Positions 17,332-26,766 of a stretch of 64,000 nt of DNA are shown here, one piece after another. The notes under the pieces were generated by a model. That model did no database searches and had not been told where the DNA came from. It worked only from the letters and a program-made list of their open reading frames with translations. Origin of the DNA: Planococcus plakortidis (lineage in GTDB: Bacteria; Bacillota; Bacilli; Bacillales_A; Planococcaceae); assembly GCF_001687605.2 (NCBI RefSeq), contig NZ_CP016539.2:2572501-2636500 (forward strand), given 5' to 3'. A program made the position numbers and the translations under genes. How positions within the stretch are numbered: the first letter of the stretch is position 1; each line of letters starts with the position of its first letter.

Positions 17332-17517
17332 ATGCCATACGTAACTGTAAAAATGATCGAAGGACGCACCGCTGAACAAAAACGCGCGCTTGTCGAGAAA
17401 GTGACGGCCGCTGTTTCCGAAACGACCGGTGCACCGACAGAAAAAGTTGTCGTCTTCCTCGAAGACTTGAAGAAAAGCGAGTACGCGGTCAACGGCAAGC
17501 TGTTGAGCGAAGAGTAG
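17332..17517 (+). CDS. ywhB: 4-oxalocrotonate tautomerase-like enzyme
   Basis: 61 residues, the exact size of the hexameric 4-OT family. The catalytic N-terminal proline follows the initiator (MPYVTVKMIEGR); conserved arginines at about 12 and 19 and the C-terminal FLEDLKKSEYAVNG fit B. subtilis YwhB. GGAG precedes the ATG. No aromatic degradation genes are adjacent, so the physiological substrate is unknown. Followed by a strong terminator. Confidence 0.92.
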   Translation: MPYVTVKMIEGRTAEQKRALVEKVTAAVSETTGAPTEKVVVFLEDLKKSEYAVNGKLLSEE

Positions 17518-17520
17518 ACA

Positions 17521-17545
17521 AAAACTCCCCTCGGGGAGTTTTTTT
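17521..17545 (+). terminator. ywhB terminator
   Basis: ACTCCCC-T-CGGGGAGT stem followed by seven T. Confidence 0.85.
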
Positions 17546-17577
17546 ATGCGCAAATGGATGGGCTCATCTCACTGCAC

Positions 17578-17699
17578 CTTCCGCTGTTCGACTACGCTTC
17601 AGGAGCTGCTTGAGGCTCGCAGGAAGCGAGTCATGCAGCTGACGCGACAGGACGTCGTGTTTTCAGCTGCCCGGGAACGGGGCGGGTGCCCGGCCAAGG
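17578..17699 (+). repeat. intergenic repeat, family C, copy 1
   Basis: About 120 bases closely similar to the reverse complement of 58550-58671; shared pieces include TTCGACTACG, GTCATGCAGCT, GCGACAGGACGTCG and TTTCAGCTGCCCGGG. It fills the gap 17546-17866, where no gene is supported. Confidence 0.75.
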
Positions 17700-17866
17700 C
17701 GGAAGAACGCCGCCTTTGTCTCGCCAGCCCGCGCGATCCCCCAGGCGTCGGCCTCCCCCTTAGCTCCGCCTATAGTTTGAGAGATGAATAGGAATTTCGT
17801 CAACATCTCAGCTACTTATGCTGACTATAACAACAGTATAATCGACTATGAGTATTGAGTACGTTT

Positions 17867-18373
17867 TTACGAAAGCTTCAATTGCTCGAGTTCGTCTAGA
17901 AAGCGGTAAGCTTCTCCGATTTCAGCTTCGGTGAAATTGAGCTTGCCTTTGACGCTATGTAATTTGGCGATTTGTTCGCCGCGCTCTAGATGGCCGAAGT
18001 ATAAAAGCGTCGAGGCCAGTTCCAGGAAACGCGCGCTTTGGGCATTGAGCAAAGCGGCGACTTCGGGATTTTTCGGGATGGAAGCGCCGACAGCATTGCG
18101 GAATTCCATGCCCTCATCCGTCACGTCGTATTTATATTGGACATAGGAGCCTTTGTCTTCAAGTGCTTCGGATAAAAAGCCCATATCGCATAATTCCTCG
18201 ATGCGTGCCGTCAATTCTTCCGAGTACGGGCCGTAAATATGGAATTCGTACTTCTCTTTGAACGGCACATTGAGCTTTTTCATGATATAGACCATTTTCT
18301 GCAGTTTTTTGCGGCCGGTCACTCCTTCGGCCGTCGCGATGAAATCGACGATTCTTGCGTGTTCTTGGAGCAA
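17867..18373 (-). CDS. ywgA: YwgA family protein
   Basis: 168 residues, all-alpha and soluble, conserved next to ywfO in Bacillales. Its N-terminus (VTGRKKLQKMVYIMKKLN) resembles the winged-helix/Panacea-like SocA type proteins, but the function is unknown. It starts with TTG at 18373 directly after the ywfO TAG; GGAGGGG sits just upstream, so the two genes are translationally coupled. The C-terminus is rich in Glu/Leu (FLDELEQLKLS). Confidence 0.85.
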   Translation of the reverse strand: MLQEHARIVDFIATAEGVTGRKKLQKMVYIMKKLNVPFKEKYEFHIYGPYSEELTARIEELCDMGFLSEALEDKGSYVQYKYDVTDEGMEFRNAVGASIPKNPEVAALLNAQSARFLELASTLLYFGHLERGEQIAKLHSVKGKLNFTEAEIGEAYRFLDELEQLKLS

Positions 18374-19684
18374 CTAAACCCCTCCTTCTCTTAGCATTTC
18401 CAGGATTTGCTGCTTGACGGCTTTTTTCTTGCCGTCGATGAGCAGTTCCGCTGGAAAGTACAATTTATAATCGGTACGGCGCTTGCCGGAAATGGCGTCG
18501 ACGATCTGCGACAGCCTTGAGAGTTCCTTGATATCGCCGTTTGGCATCAATAGCTGGATCGGCAGCCGTTCTTCCTCTTCCCCCGGCCGGTAGAAATCAT
18601 AGGGCAAATCGGAAGTCGAGTCGTCGATCAAATAATATTCGGGATCGATGCCCGCTTTCTTGAACAAAGCCGAAAGCTCCCCGAGTTTCTTATAATCCGT
18701 CCCCGGATCGAAATCGACGTACTGGAACAGGCGGCGATTGACGAAGCGATCGCATAGGTCGGCAAGGATCGGGTCGCGTTCGTTCATCCACAACTGGAAG
18801 TAGGTCATCAAGACCCCTTCATCGAGCGCCAGATAATCGGCGAGCGTGAAGCTGCGGTCGAAAAAGGCGAGAAAGTGGGTCGGCGGCTGCTGGAATTGAT
18901 AACCGCTTTCGCTCAATTCCTTGGCTCGCTGCAAGATCTTCCGCAAAATCACTTCCGCGCTTCTCGCCACTGGGTGGAAATACACTTGCCAATACATTTG
19001 GTAGCGGCTCATGATGTAGTCCTCGACCGCGTGCATGCCGCTCGACTTGATGACGACTTGGTCATCGAGCGGCCGCATGACGCGCAAGATGCGTTCCATG
19101 TCGAAGTGGCCGTACGACACACCGGTATAATAGGCATCACGCTGCAAATAATCCATCCGGTCGGCATCGATCTGGCTGGAAATGAGCGACACGACTTGTT
19201 TATTGGAATAGGTTTTGGCGATGACTTCCGCTACATGTGCCGGAAAATCCGCGGATACTTTTTTCAAGATGGCGTTCACTTCTGTATCACCTGTCAAGAT
19301 GGCGCGCGTAAATTCCTCATGATCCACATTGAAGACTTTTTCAAATGAATGCGAAAACGGCCCATGCCCGAGGTCGTGAAGAAGCGCTGCGCATAAGACC
19401 GTCAAGCGCTCGCTTTCATCCCATTCCGGGCGGCCGTGGAAGACATCGTCCGAGATGCGCCGGACGATTTCGTAGACGCCGAGCGAATGGTTGAAGCGGC
19501 TATGCTCCGCCCCGTGGAAGACGAGGTAGGATGTCCCGAGTTGTTTGATGCGGCGCAGGCGTTGGAATTCCTTTGAATTGACGAGGTCCCAAATCACTTG
19601 GTCGCGCACGTGGATATACCGGTGAACCGGATCTTTGAACACTTTTTCTTCAACTAATTTCTGTGTAGCGTAGCTCACGGGCAC
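18374..19684 (-). CDS. ywfO: HD-domain dNTP triphosphohydrolase YwfO
   Basis: 436 residues, SAMHD1/dGTPase-like. Metal-binding HD residues are visible in HSRFNHSLGV (61-70) and LLHDLGHGPFSHSFE (102-115), with the later aspartate in SQIDADRMDYLQRDAYYTG. Expected to hydrolyse dNTPs to nucleoside plus triphosphate, regulating nucleotide pools. ATG 19684 follows GGAGGAG. In operon with ywgA. Confidence 0.9.
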   Translation of the reverse strand: MPVSYATQKLVEEKVFKDPVHRYIHVRDQVIWDLVNSKEFQRLRRIKQLGTSYLVFHGAEHSRFNHSLGVYEIVRRISDDVFHGRPEWDESERLTVLCAALLHDLGHGPFSHSFEKVFNVDHEEFTRAILTGDTEVNAILKKVSADFPAHVAEVIAKTYSNKQVVSLISSQIDADRMDYLQRDAYYTGVSYGHFDMERILRVMRPLDDQVVIKSSGMHAVEDYIMSRYQMYWQVYFHPVARSAEVILRKILQRAKELSESGYQFQQPPTHFLAFFDRSFTLADYLALDEGVLMTYFQLWMNERDPILADLCDRFVNRRLFQYVDFDPGTDYKKLGELSALFKKAGIDPEYYLIDDSTSDLPYDFYRPGEEEERLPIQLLMPNGDIKELSRLSQIVDAISGKRRTDYKLYFPAELLIDGKKKAVKQQILEMLREGGV

Positions 19685-19726
19685 TCCTCCTCGAATCGTA
19701 CTGGTTATTCTACACGAATCGCACGC

Positions 19727-20548
19727 TCATTCAAGCGTCCGTTCAAGCATTTTTTCATTGCGTTCAAGCACCCGCTTCAAATAAAACGAGTACAGTTCAA
19801 ATTCATTTTCCTGAAGCGGCATCGGGGCCGGCGAACCGAGCAGCGCATGCAAATCGAGCACCACTTCAGGAACTGTGATGTCGCGGCCGAGCAATTCGCT
19901 GAGCGACGCCATCACGTCCGGCTGGATCTCTGGGTAGCTGAACTTCGTCTCTTCCCCTTGCTTGCCTGCTTCATAGAAATCACGGATCACTTCCGCCCGC
20001 TCCGCCCCGCTTCCCTCTATGCACAAATATACTTGCACGGCGATGCCGCGGCGGATGCGCCGCTGGGAAATGCCGGCGAATTTCTTGCCGCCGATGCTCA
20101 GGTCATAGCTTCCGGGGCAATACGAACCGACGATTTCGTAGGCGTCGATTTCCGCTTCCGGGAACAAGGCTTCGACGAGTTCGACCATCATATCGTAGCC
20201 TTGCGGAATGTCGATGGCGCCTTCTTTTTCCGACAGGACGATGGAGATATTCAACACGCCGGAATCAAGAACGACGGCAAGGCCGCCGGAATTCCGGACA
20301 ATCGCCTGGTAGCCGTTGCTCTTCAGGACCTCCATCGCCTGATCGATATGCGGCAAGCGATGGTCCTGTATGCCAAGCACGACCGTGTCATCGTGCACCC
20401 AGGTCCGGACTGTCGGCTGGCTTTTCTGTGAACCGACCAATTCGCACAGCGTATCATCCGCCGCGAACGATTCGAGCGCTGACCGCTTGCGTGCACTCAG
20501 CGACTGGTCCCAAAAGCGCCAGTTTTTGTCTTCCATAAATAAAGCCAT
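19727..20548 (-). CDS. lipL: octanoyl-[GcvH]:protein N-octanoyltransferase LipL
   Basis: 273 residues. Moves octanoyl from the glycine-cleavage H protein to the E2 subunits of 2-oxoacid dehydrogenases. The catalytic cysteine is in [10 protein letters not shown] (C144), followed by the conserved lysine in [16 protein letters not shown] matches the family's substrate loop. ATG 20548 was chosen for its GAGGAG site; an upstream in-frame start at 20599 adds 17 residues unlike the family. Divergent from hemQ. Confidence 0.92.
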   Translation of the reverse strand: MALFMEDKNWRFWDQSLSARKRSALESFAADDTLCELVGSQKSQPTVRTWVHDDTVVLGIQDHRLPHIDQAMEVLKSNGYQAIVRNSGGLAVVLDSGVLNISIVLSEKEGAIDIPQGYDMMVELVEALFPEAEIDAYEIVGSYCPGSYDLSIGGKKFAGISQRRIRRGIAVQVYLCIEGSGAERAEVIRDFYEAGKQGEETKFSYPEIQPDVMASLSELLGRDITVPEVVLDLHALLGSPAPMPLQENEFELYSFYLKRVLERNEKMLERTLE

Positions 20549-20720
20549 GCTGTCATTCTCCTCTTTTATGTTCGTTCTTTTCAGTTTACCCTTTTCCATG
20601 CAGGCTGAAAAGGCGCTATGCCCATGTCAAATTGGTGACAGGCCCCATTCGGATAGGAACTTATGTCTTGCATATGATAAACTGTGGAAGAGAGATTCAC
20701 ATAAAAGGAGTGTTCTACTG

Positions 20721-21470
20721 ATGAATGAAGCAGCAATCACATTAGACGGCTGGTACGTGCTCCATGACTTCCGTTCCATGGACTGGGTCGCTTGGAAAAT
20801 GTTGACCGATGAAGAGCGTCAATTCGCGATTGACGAATTCAATACTTTCATGGAAAAAGTCAACCAAGCCGATGAAAACAAAACCGGTGCCCACGCCCTT
20901 TATTCCATCATCGGGCAAAAAGCTGATATCATGCTTATGCTTTTGCGTGAAACGATGGATGAATTGCGCGAGCTCGAAACCGAGTACAATAAATTGACTT
21001 TGATCGCCTATACCGTGCCGACCTATTCTTACGTTTCCGTTGTGGAATTGTCGAATTACCTGGCAGGCGAAAGCAACGAAGACCCATACCAAAACCCGCA
21101 TGTCCGTTCGCGCCTGTACCCGGAACTCCAACGTTCCCAGTACATCTGCTTCTATCCGATGGACAAGCGCCGCGAAGGCAACGACAACTGGTACATGCTG
21201 CCGATGCAGGAGCGCAAAGATTTGATGCTGTCACACGGCAAAATCGGCCGCAGCTACGCAGGCAAGGTCAAGCAGATCATTTCCGGATCTGTCGGATTCG
21301 ATGATTACGAGTGGGGCGTTACTTTATTTGCCGAAGACGTTCTCCAATTCAAGAAGCTTGTCTATGAAATGCGTTTCGACGAAGTCTCCGCCCGCTACGG
21401 CGAATTCGGCTCATTCTATGTCGGCACGATTCTCGACAAAGAAAAAACCGTGAAATTCCTCGAAGTCTAA
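20721..21470 (+). CDS. hemQ: coproheme decarboxylase HemQ
   Basis: 249 residues, chlorite-dismutase-like fold. Catalyses the last step of the Gram-positive coproporphyrin-dependent haem pathway, oxidatively decarboxylating coproheme to haem b. Key residues: Tyr145 in ICFYPMDKR, Lys149, and the proximal His172 in [13 protein letters not shown] 20721 has AAAGGAG nine bases ahead; the open frame to 20370 runs antisense into lipL and is not coding. No other haem genes are nearby. Confidence 0.95.
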   Translation: MNEAAITLDGWYVLHDFRSMDWVAWKMLTDEERQFAIDEFNTFMEKVNQADENKTGAHALYSIIGQKADIMLMLLRETMDELRELETEYNKLTLIAYTVPTYSYVSVVELSNYLAGESNEDPYQNPHVRSRLYPELQRSQYICFYPMDKRREGNDNWYMLPMQERKDLMLSHGKIGRSYAGKVKQIISGSVGFDDYEWGVTLFAEDVLQFKKLVYEMRFDEVSARYGEFGSFYVGTILDKEKTVKFLEV

Positions 21471-21483
21471 ATTCATCCATACT

Positions 21484-21515
21484 GCCGCTCCCCTTCACTG
21501 GGGGGCGGCTTTTTT
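21484..21515 (+). terminator. hemQ terminator
   Basis: GCCGCTCCCC / GGGGGGCGGC stem followed by six T. Confidence 0.85.
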
Positions 21516-21635
21516 GAGCCACAGAACCCCATTCACGCCCCTTCAGAATGTTCACACTTTTCTTGAATTCGCCATATTTTTCCTGCCACTTGCTGCATCG
21601 ATTCGGGTATATTAAAAGAAAAACGGGGTGTTTGT

Positions 21636-22658
21636 ATGTTCGTGATGCGCCAGACAAACTATGCAAAATGGGCTTTCGCTTTATTGCTGCTCGTCCTCTT
21701 CAGCAATTTCCTGGTTTACCGTTCCCCTTTTTCGGCTGCTGTCGTACCCGATGACACGTTTTGGCTCGTTGCCGGCTCATTGGTCGACTTTGCCATCGTC
21801 GCGCCATTATTGCTGCTCGCTTCTTTTCGCCTGAATGCCAAGCAATTGGCTGCTTTCATTGCGGCTGGGTTAATCGCGGCACGCTTCATCATTCCCTCTC
21901 TTTATTTCGAACCGTTTGCCTTGCTGTTCTATTTCGGCGCTGCGTTTGAAGTGCTCGTACTGGCAGCCGAACTTGCGCTGCTTGCCTTGTTGCTCATCCA
22001 GATCCCGAGAATCCGGCGTGATATGGCCAAGGAGACGGGCAGCCCGCTGTTCACCTTGTTTCCAGCTGTATACAGAAACATCAAACCGAATCCACTCATC
22101 AATATCATATTATCCGAAGCACTCGCTTTCTATTACGCTTTCTTCACCTGGAAAAAGCGTCCCACAGATGACCCGAGGGCCATTACGCTCCATAAAAACA
22201 CCAGTTCCATCGCATTTACCCTTATGCTGATCCACGCCATCATCATCGAGACCATCGGCATCCATTGGTGGCTGCACGACAAATCCGCTTTGCTCTCCAT
22301 CATCCTGCTCGTCTTGAATGTCTATAGCGTCATCTATTTCATCGGTGACATCCAAGCCACCCGCTTGAACCCCTTAACCGTCAAGAACGGCAAGTTGAAT
22401 GTATCGTTAGGGTTGAACAAGAGGATCAGCGTGCCACTCGATTCGATCGAGTCGGTGCGTTGGGGCGCTGAACCTGAAGCCGATGCACTGGAATTCGTAG
22501 CTAAAGACTTCGAAGAGCCGGAGCCTGAAGTGGTGATCGATTTCAAGCTTCCACAGCAAGCGGTGCTGTTTTTCGGAAAAACCCGCACAGTCTCGCAAAT
22601 TGCGCTGAAAGTGGACAATCCTGAGAAATTGAAGCAATTGCTAAGTTCCATAAAATAA
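21636..22658 (+). CDS. membrane protein of unknown function
   Basis: 340 residues, not recognised. Six likely membrane helices: about 11-28, 43-63, 70-90, 94-122, 191-211 and 219-238. From about 245 to the end the protein is soluble with short beta-rich stretches (LNVSLGLNKRISVPL, EVVIDFKLPQQAVLFFG) resembling a small PH-like or cytosolic sensor domain. It has its own upstream region and no obvious partner genes; hemQ lies upstream behind a terminator. The start ATG follows GGGGTG. Confidence 0.75.
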   Translation: MFVMRQTNYAKWAFALLLLVLFSNFLVYRSPFSAAVVPDDTFWLVAGSLVDFAIVAPLLLLASFRLNAKQLAAFIAAGLIAARFIIPSLYFEPFALLFYFGAAFEVLVLAAELALLALLLIQIPRIRRDMAKETGSPLFTLFPAVYRNIKPNPLINIILSEALAFYYAFFTWKKRPTDDPRAITLHKNTSSIAFTLMLIHAIIIETIGIHWWLHDKSALLSIILLVLNVYSVIYFIGDIQATRLNPLTVKNGKLNVSLGLNKRISVPLDSIESVRWGAEPEADALEFVAKDFEEPEPEVVIDFKLPQQAVLFFGKTRTVSQIALKVDNPEKLKQLLSSIK

Positions 22659-22662
22659 AAAA

Positions 22663-22685
22663 GCTGCCTGCAATATGCAGGCAGC
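22663..22685 (-). terminator. hairpin with minus-strand T-tract
   Basis: GCTGCCTGCaataTGCAGGCAGC. On the minus strand it is followed by TTTTTT. On the plus strand the T-tract is missing and the family A repeat remnant starts right after the stem, as if an insertion had cut a bidirectional terminator. Confidence 0.6.
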
Positions 22686-22775
22686 GAAGCGGTCGAGGAG
22701 GCTTGGGCGCGAGCCCGCGGAGCCGTGCGATAAGCTTCGGAAAATAAGGCTTTTCATCTTTCCCGAGCCTTATTT
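22686..22775 (+). repeat. family A repeat remnant (3' half) with hairpin
   Basis: CGAAGCGG-CGAGGAGGCTTGGGCGCGAGCC...GATAAGCTTCGGAAAATA matches the right half of the terminator-flanked elements at 26.8 and 35.5 kb. It ends in a hairpin with arms AAATAAGGC/GCCTTATTT (22742-22775), which may terminate the leftward acyltransferase gene. Confidence 0.6.
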
Positions 22776-22797
22776 ACGTTCCGATCCCCGAACCAAA

Positions 22798-23889
22798 TCA
22801 GGCTTCCGTCAAGCCCTTATTGCCGCTGTCTGTGACCGGCTTGACTTTCTTGACGGAAGGCACCGTCAATACAAGGCGGCCGAACGGCAATTTCTGGACG
22901 AGCATGATGAGCCCGACTGTAATGGCCATCACCGCTACATACCATACCGGAAACAGGGAAAGCGTCCATACGCCTTCGGGCAAATTGCGCTGCAGCATAT
23001 TGATGACGAACGGATGGATTAAATAAACGCCCATCGACATGGCCCCCAGCTTGGATGCAAGGGTGTGCAGCAACGGATTCCGTGCAATTTTTTCAGAAAT
23101 CGCCATGATGAACAAAATAAGGATCGGCAAATTGAGGATATTGGAAACCCGGTTGGACCCTATGTAACGTCCCCATTCATATTCGACTGCTGCGAAATAG
23201 AGGATTAACAGTATACCGACAAATAAGCCGACTCTCCATTTATACGCCCATTGTTTCGCCGCTTCCCAGTTATAGGCAAGAAACCCGCCGAAGATGAAAA
23301 AGAAAATCCATTTGGGCAAAAAGGCGCGCTGTTCCATTATGAGCCCGGCCAGCCCACCGAATTGCGACGGTTCCATGAACTTCATCGCGTAAACATGGAT
23401 GAGGGCTGATGCTATCAATGCAATCATCCAAGCGGCTTTGCCCTTGATCAATTGCAGCAAAGGGAAAACTAAATAGAATTGCAGCACGATGGAAATGAAA
23501 TAAAGGTGAGAATATGTCTCCCCAAACGCCACTTCGAACAAAAAGCGCTTGATGCCCCCATCCAGCGGGTTTGCCCCGAAAACCAGCCAAAGGTAAAACA
23601 AATAAAAGGCCGTCCAGAACAGGAAGGGAATGACGATTTTCTTCAAACGCGAAGTAAAGAACCGCTGGAAGAAAAACCCTTTATTCTTCACCTGTAAAAA
23701 TAATAAGAGCCCGCTGACGATGGCAAAGATCGGTGTGCCGAAACGGCTCGCCTGGTTGAGGAATAAAATGACATCCTCCCATTCACCGCGCTGGACATAA
23801 TATAGCGCGGATACATGCACAAGCACGACCATGAGGCAGCCGACTGCCCGCATCACATGTATGTCAAAAATATGAGCTTGCTGTTTCAT
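22798..23889 (-). CDS. acyltransferase family 3 membrane protein
   Basis: 363 residues with about ten membrane helices. Typical of acyltransferase 3 (OafA/OatA/WecH) proteins: N-terminal RAVGCLMVVLVHVSALY with the catalytic histidine, then RFGTPIFAIVSGLLLF, and a late helix SMGVYLIHPFVINML. Such proteins O-acetylate cell-envelope sugars or peptidoglycan. No C-terminal SGNH domain, so not a full OatA. Substrate unknown; monocistronic, with promoter space in 23890-24032. Confidence 0.88.
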   Translation of the reverse strand: MKQQAHIFDIHVMRAVGCLMVVLVHVSALYYVQRGEWEDVILFLNQASRFGTPIFAIVSGLLLFLQVKNKGFFFQRFFTSRLKKIVIPFLFWTAFYLFYLWLVFGANPLDGGIKRFLFEVAFGETYSHLYFISIVLQFYLVFPLLQLIKGKAAWMIALIASALIHVYAMKFMEPSQFGGLAGLIMEQRAFLPKWIFFFIFGGFLAYNWEAAKQWAYKWRVGLFVGILLILYFAAVEYEWGRYIGSNRVSNILNLPILILFIMAISEKIARNPLLHTLASKLGAMSMGVYLIHPFVINMLQRNLPEGVWTLSLFPVWYVAVMAITVGLIMLVQKLPFGRLVLTVPSVKKVKPVTDSGNKGLTEA

Positions 23890-24032
23890 ATGTATCTACA
23901 TCCTTATCCGTTAATCAAACCTTATCCATTGTATGACTAGCTGCAATAGGGATACAACATATTTACAGAAACTTAATATGATCTGCTGAAATTTCCATTT
24001 TTCTGAGCAATGGAAATGTTCACGCCGATATG

Positions 24033-24068
24033 AAAAAGCTGCCTGCATGTGCTCTGCAGGCAGCTTTT
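24033..24068 (-). terminator. ywdK terminator
   Basis: AAGCTGCCTGCA / TGCAGGCAGCTT with a seven-base loop and T-rich ends on both strands. Confidence 0.85.
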
Positions 24069-24076
24069 CTCTCGCA

Positions 24077-24454
24077 TTATAATGTTTTCATGGCAGCGAT
24101 GATGAGCATGACCCATCCCGCGATAAACGCGACGCCGCCGATTGGCGTGATGGCCCCAAGCACGCTGATGCCCGTCAAGCTCAGGACATAAAGGCTTCCC
24201 GAGAAAACCACGATGCCGGCAAGCATCAAATACCCGGCCCAACTGAGTGAACCGAGCGGGCCGATGAGCGCCGAGCTCATCAAGATGGCGACGGCGATCA
24301 AGCCGATTGAATGGAACATCTGGTATTGCACTGCTGTTTGCCACGTATCCAAATATTTATCCGCTACTCGGCCTTCGAGCATATGTGCCCCGAAAGCGCC
24401 TAAAGCGACGGCCAGCAGTCCATTAACCGCTCCTGCGATCAAGAAAAATTTCAT
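24077..24454 (-). CDS. ywdK: DUF423 membrane protein YwdK
   Basis: 125 residues, four hydrophobic helices. DUF423 hallmarks: GAFGAHML near residue 20 and the segment WQTAVQYQMFHSIGL. Conserved beside ung and ywdI in Bacillales; function unknown. ATG preceded by GGAAAGAGG. Twenty bases downstream of ywdI, so probably in one transcript with ung. Confidence 0.88.
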   Translation of the reverse strand: MKFFLIAGAVNGLLAVALGAFGAHMLEGRVADKYLDTWQTAVQYQMFHSIGLIAVAILMSSALIGPLGSLSWAGYLMLAGIVVFSGSLYVLSLTGISVLGAITPIGGVAFIAGWVMLIIAAMKTL

Positions 24455-24474
24455 ATGTTTCGTCCTCTTTCCAT

Positions 24475-24741
24475 TTAAAATTCAAAAAGCGAATCGCCGT
24501 TCGCCCCTTCTTCCTGAAGCCTTGTAGCTGAAGGAACCGACTGTGGCCGGTTCACCGTCTCCGCCATAGCAAGCGGCATGGCGCGCGGTTTCTTTGGCGC
24601 TTGGCTGCCGTCTTCGAGAAGCAGGTCGCATAAAGCACGGATTGCGGCAAGGGATTCCCGGATTTTTTCGGGTCCGCCTTCCCGCGCACGGGCCGTATGC
24701 TTATCGATTTCATCTAAAATGCGTGTCGTTTCGATGCCCAT
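24475..24741 (-). CDS. ywdI: YwdI family protein
   Basis: 88 residues. The N-terminal half is a helix with heptad-like spacing (ETTRILDEIDKH, IRESLAAIRALCDLLLED); the second half is proline- and alanine-rich and probably disordered, ending DSLFEF. Function unknown. Located between ung and ywdK, exactly as in B. subtilis. Confidence 0.8.
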   Translation of the reverse strand: MGIETTRILDEIDKHTARAREGGPEKIRESLAAIRALCDLLLEDGSQAPKKPRAMPLAMAETVNRPQSVPSATRLQEEGANGDSLFEF

Positions 24742-24800
24742 GTGTCGTAGCCCCTCTCGCTATTAGTCCCAACCAGTTTACCACGTCCAAACCGGATCCG

Positions 24801-25475
24801 TCAGTCCAGGCAGAAATCGATCGGCGTTTCGCCACGCGATTGTAACAGCTTGTTCACTTTTGAGAACGGCTTGCTGCCGAAAAATCCGCGATGCGCACTA
24901 AGCGGGCTCGGATGAGGTGCTTCGATGATATCATGGCGTTCGGTATCGATCAGCCGTTTTTTCGTCTGTGCCGGCTTGCCCCATAAAATGAAGATGACCG
25001 GTTCTTCGCGTTCCGATAATTTCCGGATCACTTCATCCGTGAACTGCTCCCACCCCTTTTTCTGGTGTGAATGTGCTTGCCCTTTTCTCACCGTCAACAC
25101 GGTGTTAAGCATAAGGACGCCTTGGTCTGACCATTTCGTCAAAGTGCCATCCACCGGTTTCCCGCAGCCGATGTCGTCTTCTAGCTCCTTGAAGATATTG
25201 CGCAGGCTTGGCGGATGGGCGATGCCCGGCTGGACGGAAAAGCTCAAGCCATGCGCTTGATTTGGGCCGTGGTAAGGGTCTTGTCCCAGTATGACCGCCT
25301 TGACGTCTTGATAAGCTGTATGTTCGAAAGCATTCCAGATATTCTCTTTTACGGGGTAGACGGTTTCTTTTGCATATTCTTCTTTTAAGAACTCCCTCAA
25401 TTCCCGGTAATAGCTTTTACCGAATTCTTCCTCCAGGATTTCTTGCCAGTCATTGCTGAAAATTTGCTTTGCCAT
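24801..25475 (-). CDS. ung: uracil-DNA glycosylase
   Basis: 224 residues, family 1 UNG. Removes uracil from DNA to start base-excision repair. The water-activating loop [18 protein letters not shown] includes Asp66, and the minor-groove loop [14 protein letters not shown] is near residue 190. ATG 25475 is preceded by GGAGG. First gene of ung-ywdI-ywdK. Confidence 0.97.
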   Translation of the reverse strand: MAKQIFSNDWQEILEEEFGKSYYRELREFLKEEYAKETVYPVKENIWNAFEHTAYQDVKAVILGQDPYHGPNQAHGLSFSVQPGIAHPPSLRNIFKELEDDIGCGKPVDGTLTKWSDQGVLMLNTVLTVRKGQAHSHQKKGWEQFTDEVIRKLSEREEPVIFILWGKPAQTKKRLIDTERHDIIEAPHPSPLSAHRGFFGSKPFSKVNKLLQSRGETPIDFCLD

Positions 25476-25604
25476 AGTAGCTCTTCCTCCGATCAGTCAC
25501 TTTTCTTTTCAATACCCGTTCTCTTTTTCTCTAGTCATCTTCCGCTGCAAGCGCTTCAATTCGCCAGTCTGCCGTGTTACGATGGAGAAAAGGGGCGGGA
25601 TCAT

Positions 25605-25859
25605 ATGGCAGACTGGCGGCAACGAATCTCTGATATTTCCAAAACGAAAGGCGATAGTGCACCCGAAAGCGCCAAACGCGCCGGCATGGGCTGCCTGGTC
25701 GGCTTGATCGTTATAGCAGCCATTTTAACATTGGTGATGGCAGTGGGCCTATTCACCAGCGGGCATTGGGTCATTGGAGGCGTCACGCTATTATTTTCTC
25801 TGGCTTCGAGTGCAACAGTGCTCGCCCTGGCTTGGCCTCACAGGCCCAAACCTTTGTAA
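25605..25859 (+). CDS. small two-helix membrane protein
   Basis: 84 residues, not recognised. Basic, soluble N-terminus of about 30 residues (MADWRQRISDISKTKGD), then two membrane helices (GCLVGLIVIAAILTLVMAVG and VIGGVTLLFSLASSATVLAL). ATG 25605 follows AAAGGGG at the right spacing. Alone between ung (divergent) and pdxK. Confidence 0.65.
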   Translation: MADWRQRISDISKTKGDSAPESAKRAGMGCLVGLIVIAAILTLVMAVGLFTSGHWVIGGVTLLFSLASSATVLALAWPHRPKPL

Positions 25860-25919
25860 ATGATGCAAAATTTCTATAAAATTAGCTCAATGACTAAATA
25901 GCCTAAAGGAGATTGACTT

Positions 25920-26753
25920 ATGACACTCAAAAAGACACTCACCATAGCAGGATCCGATACGTCCGGCGGCGCCGGCATCCAGGCCGACCTGAAAACGTTC
26001 CAGGAACACGGCACATACGGCATGAACGCATTGACGGTCATCGTCACGATGGACCCGGATAACCATTGGAGCCATGGCATCCACCCGATCGCGCTCGATA
26101 CGCTTGATGCCCAGTTGAAAACAGCGTTCTCTACCGGAATCGATTCGTTGAAAACCGGCATGCTGCCGACCGTCGATATCATCGAAATGGCCGGCAAAGC
26201 CATCGAAGCATCCGGCATTACCGATGTGGTCATTGACCCCGTAATGGCTTGCAAAGGCGAAGACGAAGTGCTGTTCCCAGAAAACGTCGATGCGATGGTC
26301 AAATACTTGCTGCCGAACGCAAAAGTCGTGACACCGAACCTCGTGGAAGCCGGCCAATTGTCTGGGCTCGGCACGCTTCACACGGTCGAAGACCTGCAAA
26401 AAGCGGCAGAAAAGATCCACGCACACGGAGCGAAATTCGTCGTCATCAAAGGCGGCAAGCAATTGAAGCATGAAAAAGCAGCTGACCTTCTGTACGACGG
26501 GGAAAAACATTACCTGTTGACGGCAGAGAAAACCGATACGACCTATAACCACGGTGCCGGCTGCACATTCGCTGCGGCGATCACCGCGAATCTTGCCAAT
26601 GGCCAATCGGTCAAAGATGCGGTCTACAACGCAAAAATCTTTGTTTCTACAGCGATTGCACATGGCTGGAAGCTCAATGAATACGTAGGTCCTGTCATGC
26701 ATGGGGCTGCAAATAAGTTCCAAAAAGCTGAAGTCCAGGTTGTGGAATTGTAA
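25920..26753 (+). CDS. pdxK: pyridoxine/HMP kinase PdxK (ThiD-like)
   Basis: 277 residues, ribokinase family. It phosphorylates pyridoxal/pyridoxine (and HMP) with ATP in B6 salvage. The block GSDTSGGAGIQADLKTFQ is at the N-terminus; the C-terminal anion-hole NHGAGCTFAAAITA has the catalytic region with a Cys as in B. subtilis PdxK rather than the usual GTGD Asp of ThiD. Position near ung supports PdxK. GGAG upstream. Followed by a terminator that is duplicated around an inserted repeat element. Confidence 0.9.
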   Translation: MTLKKTLTIAGSDTSGGAGIQADLKTFQEHGTYGMNALTVIVTMDPDNHWSHGIHPIALDTLDAQLKTAFSTGIDSLKTGMLPTVDIIEMAGKAIEASGITDVVIDPVMACKGEDEVLFPENVDAMVKYLLPNAKVVTPNLVEAGQLSGLGTLHTVEDLQKAAEKIHAHGAKFVVIKGGKQLKHEKAADLLYDGEKHYLLTAEKTDTTYNHGAGCTFAAAITANLANGQSVKDAVYNAKIFVSTAIAHGWKLNEYVGPVMHGAANKFQKAEVQVVEL

Positions 26754-26766
26754 TTCAGGCTAGATA

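Noticed and set aside
17546-17791. Small gene after ywhB
   Set aside because: Begins inside the terminator T-tract and runs through the family C repeat; no ribosome site.
20370-20720. N-terminal extension of hemQ
   Set aside because: Would add 117 residues that overlap lipL in antisense; the internal ATG at 20721 has an ideal ribosome site and the family N-terminus.
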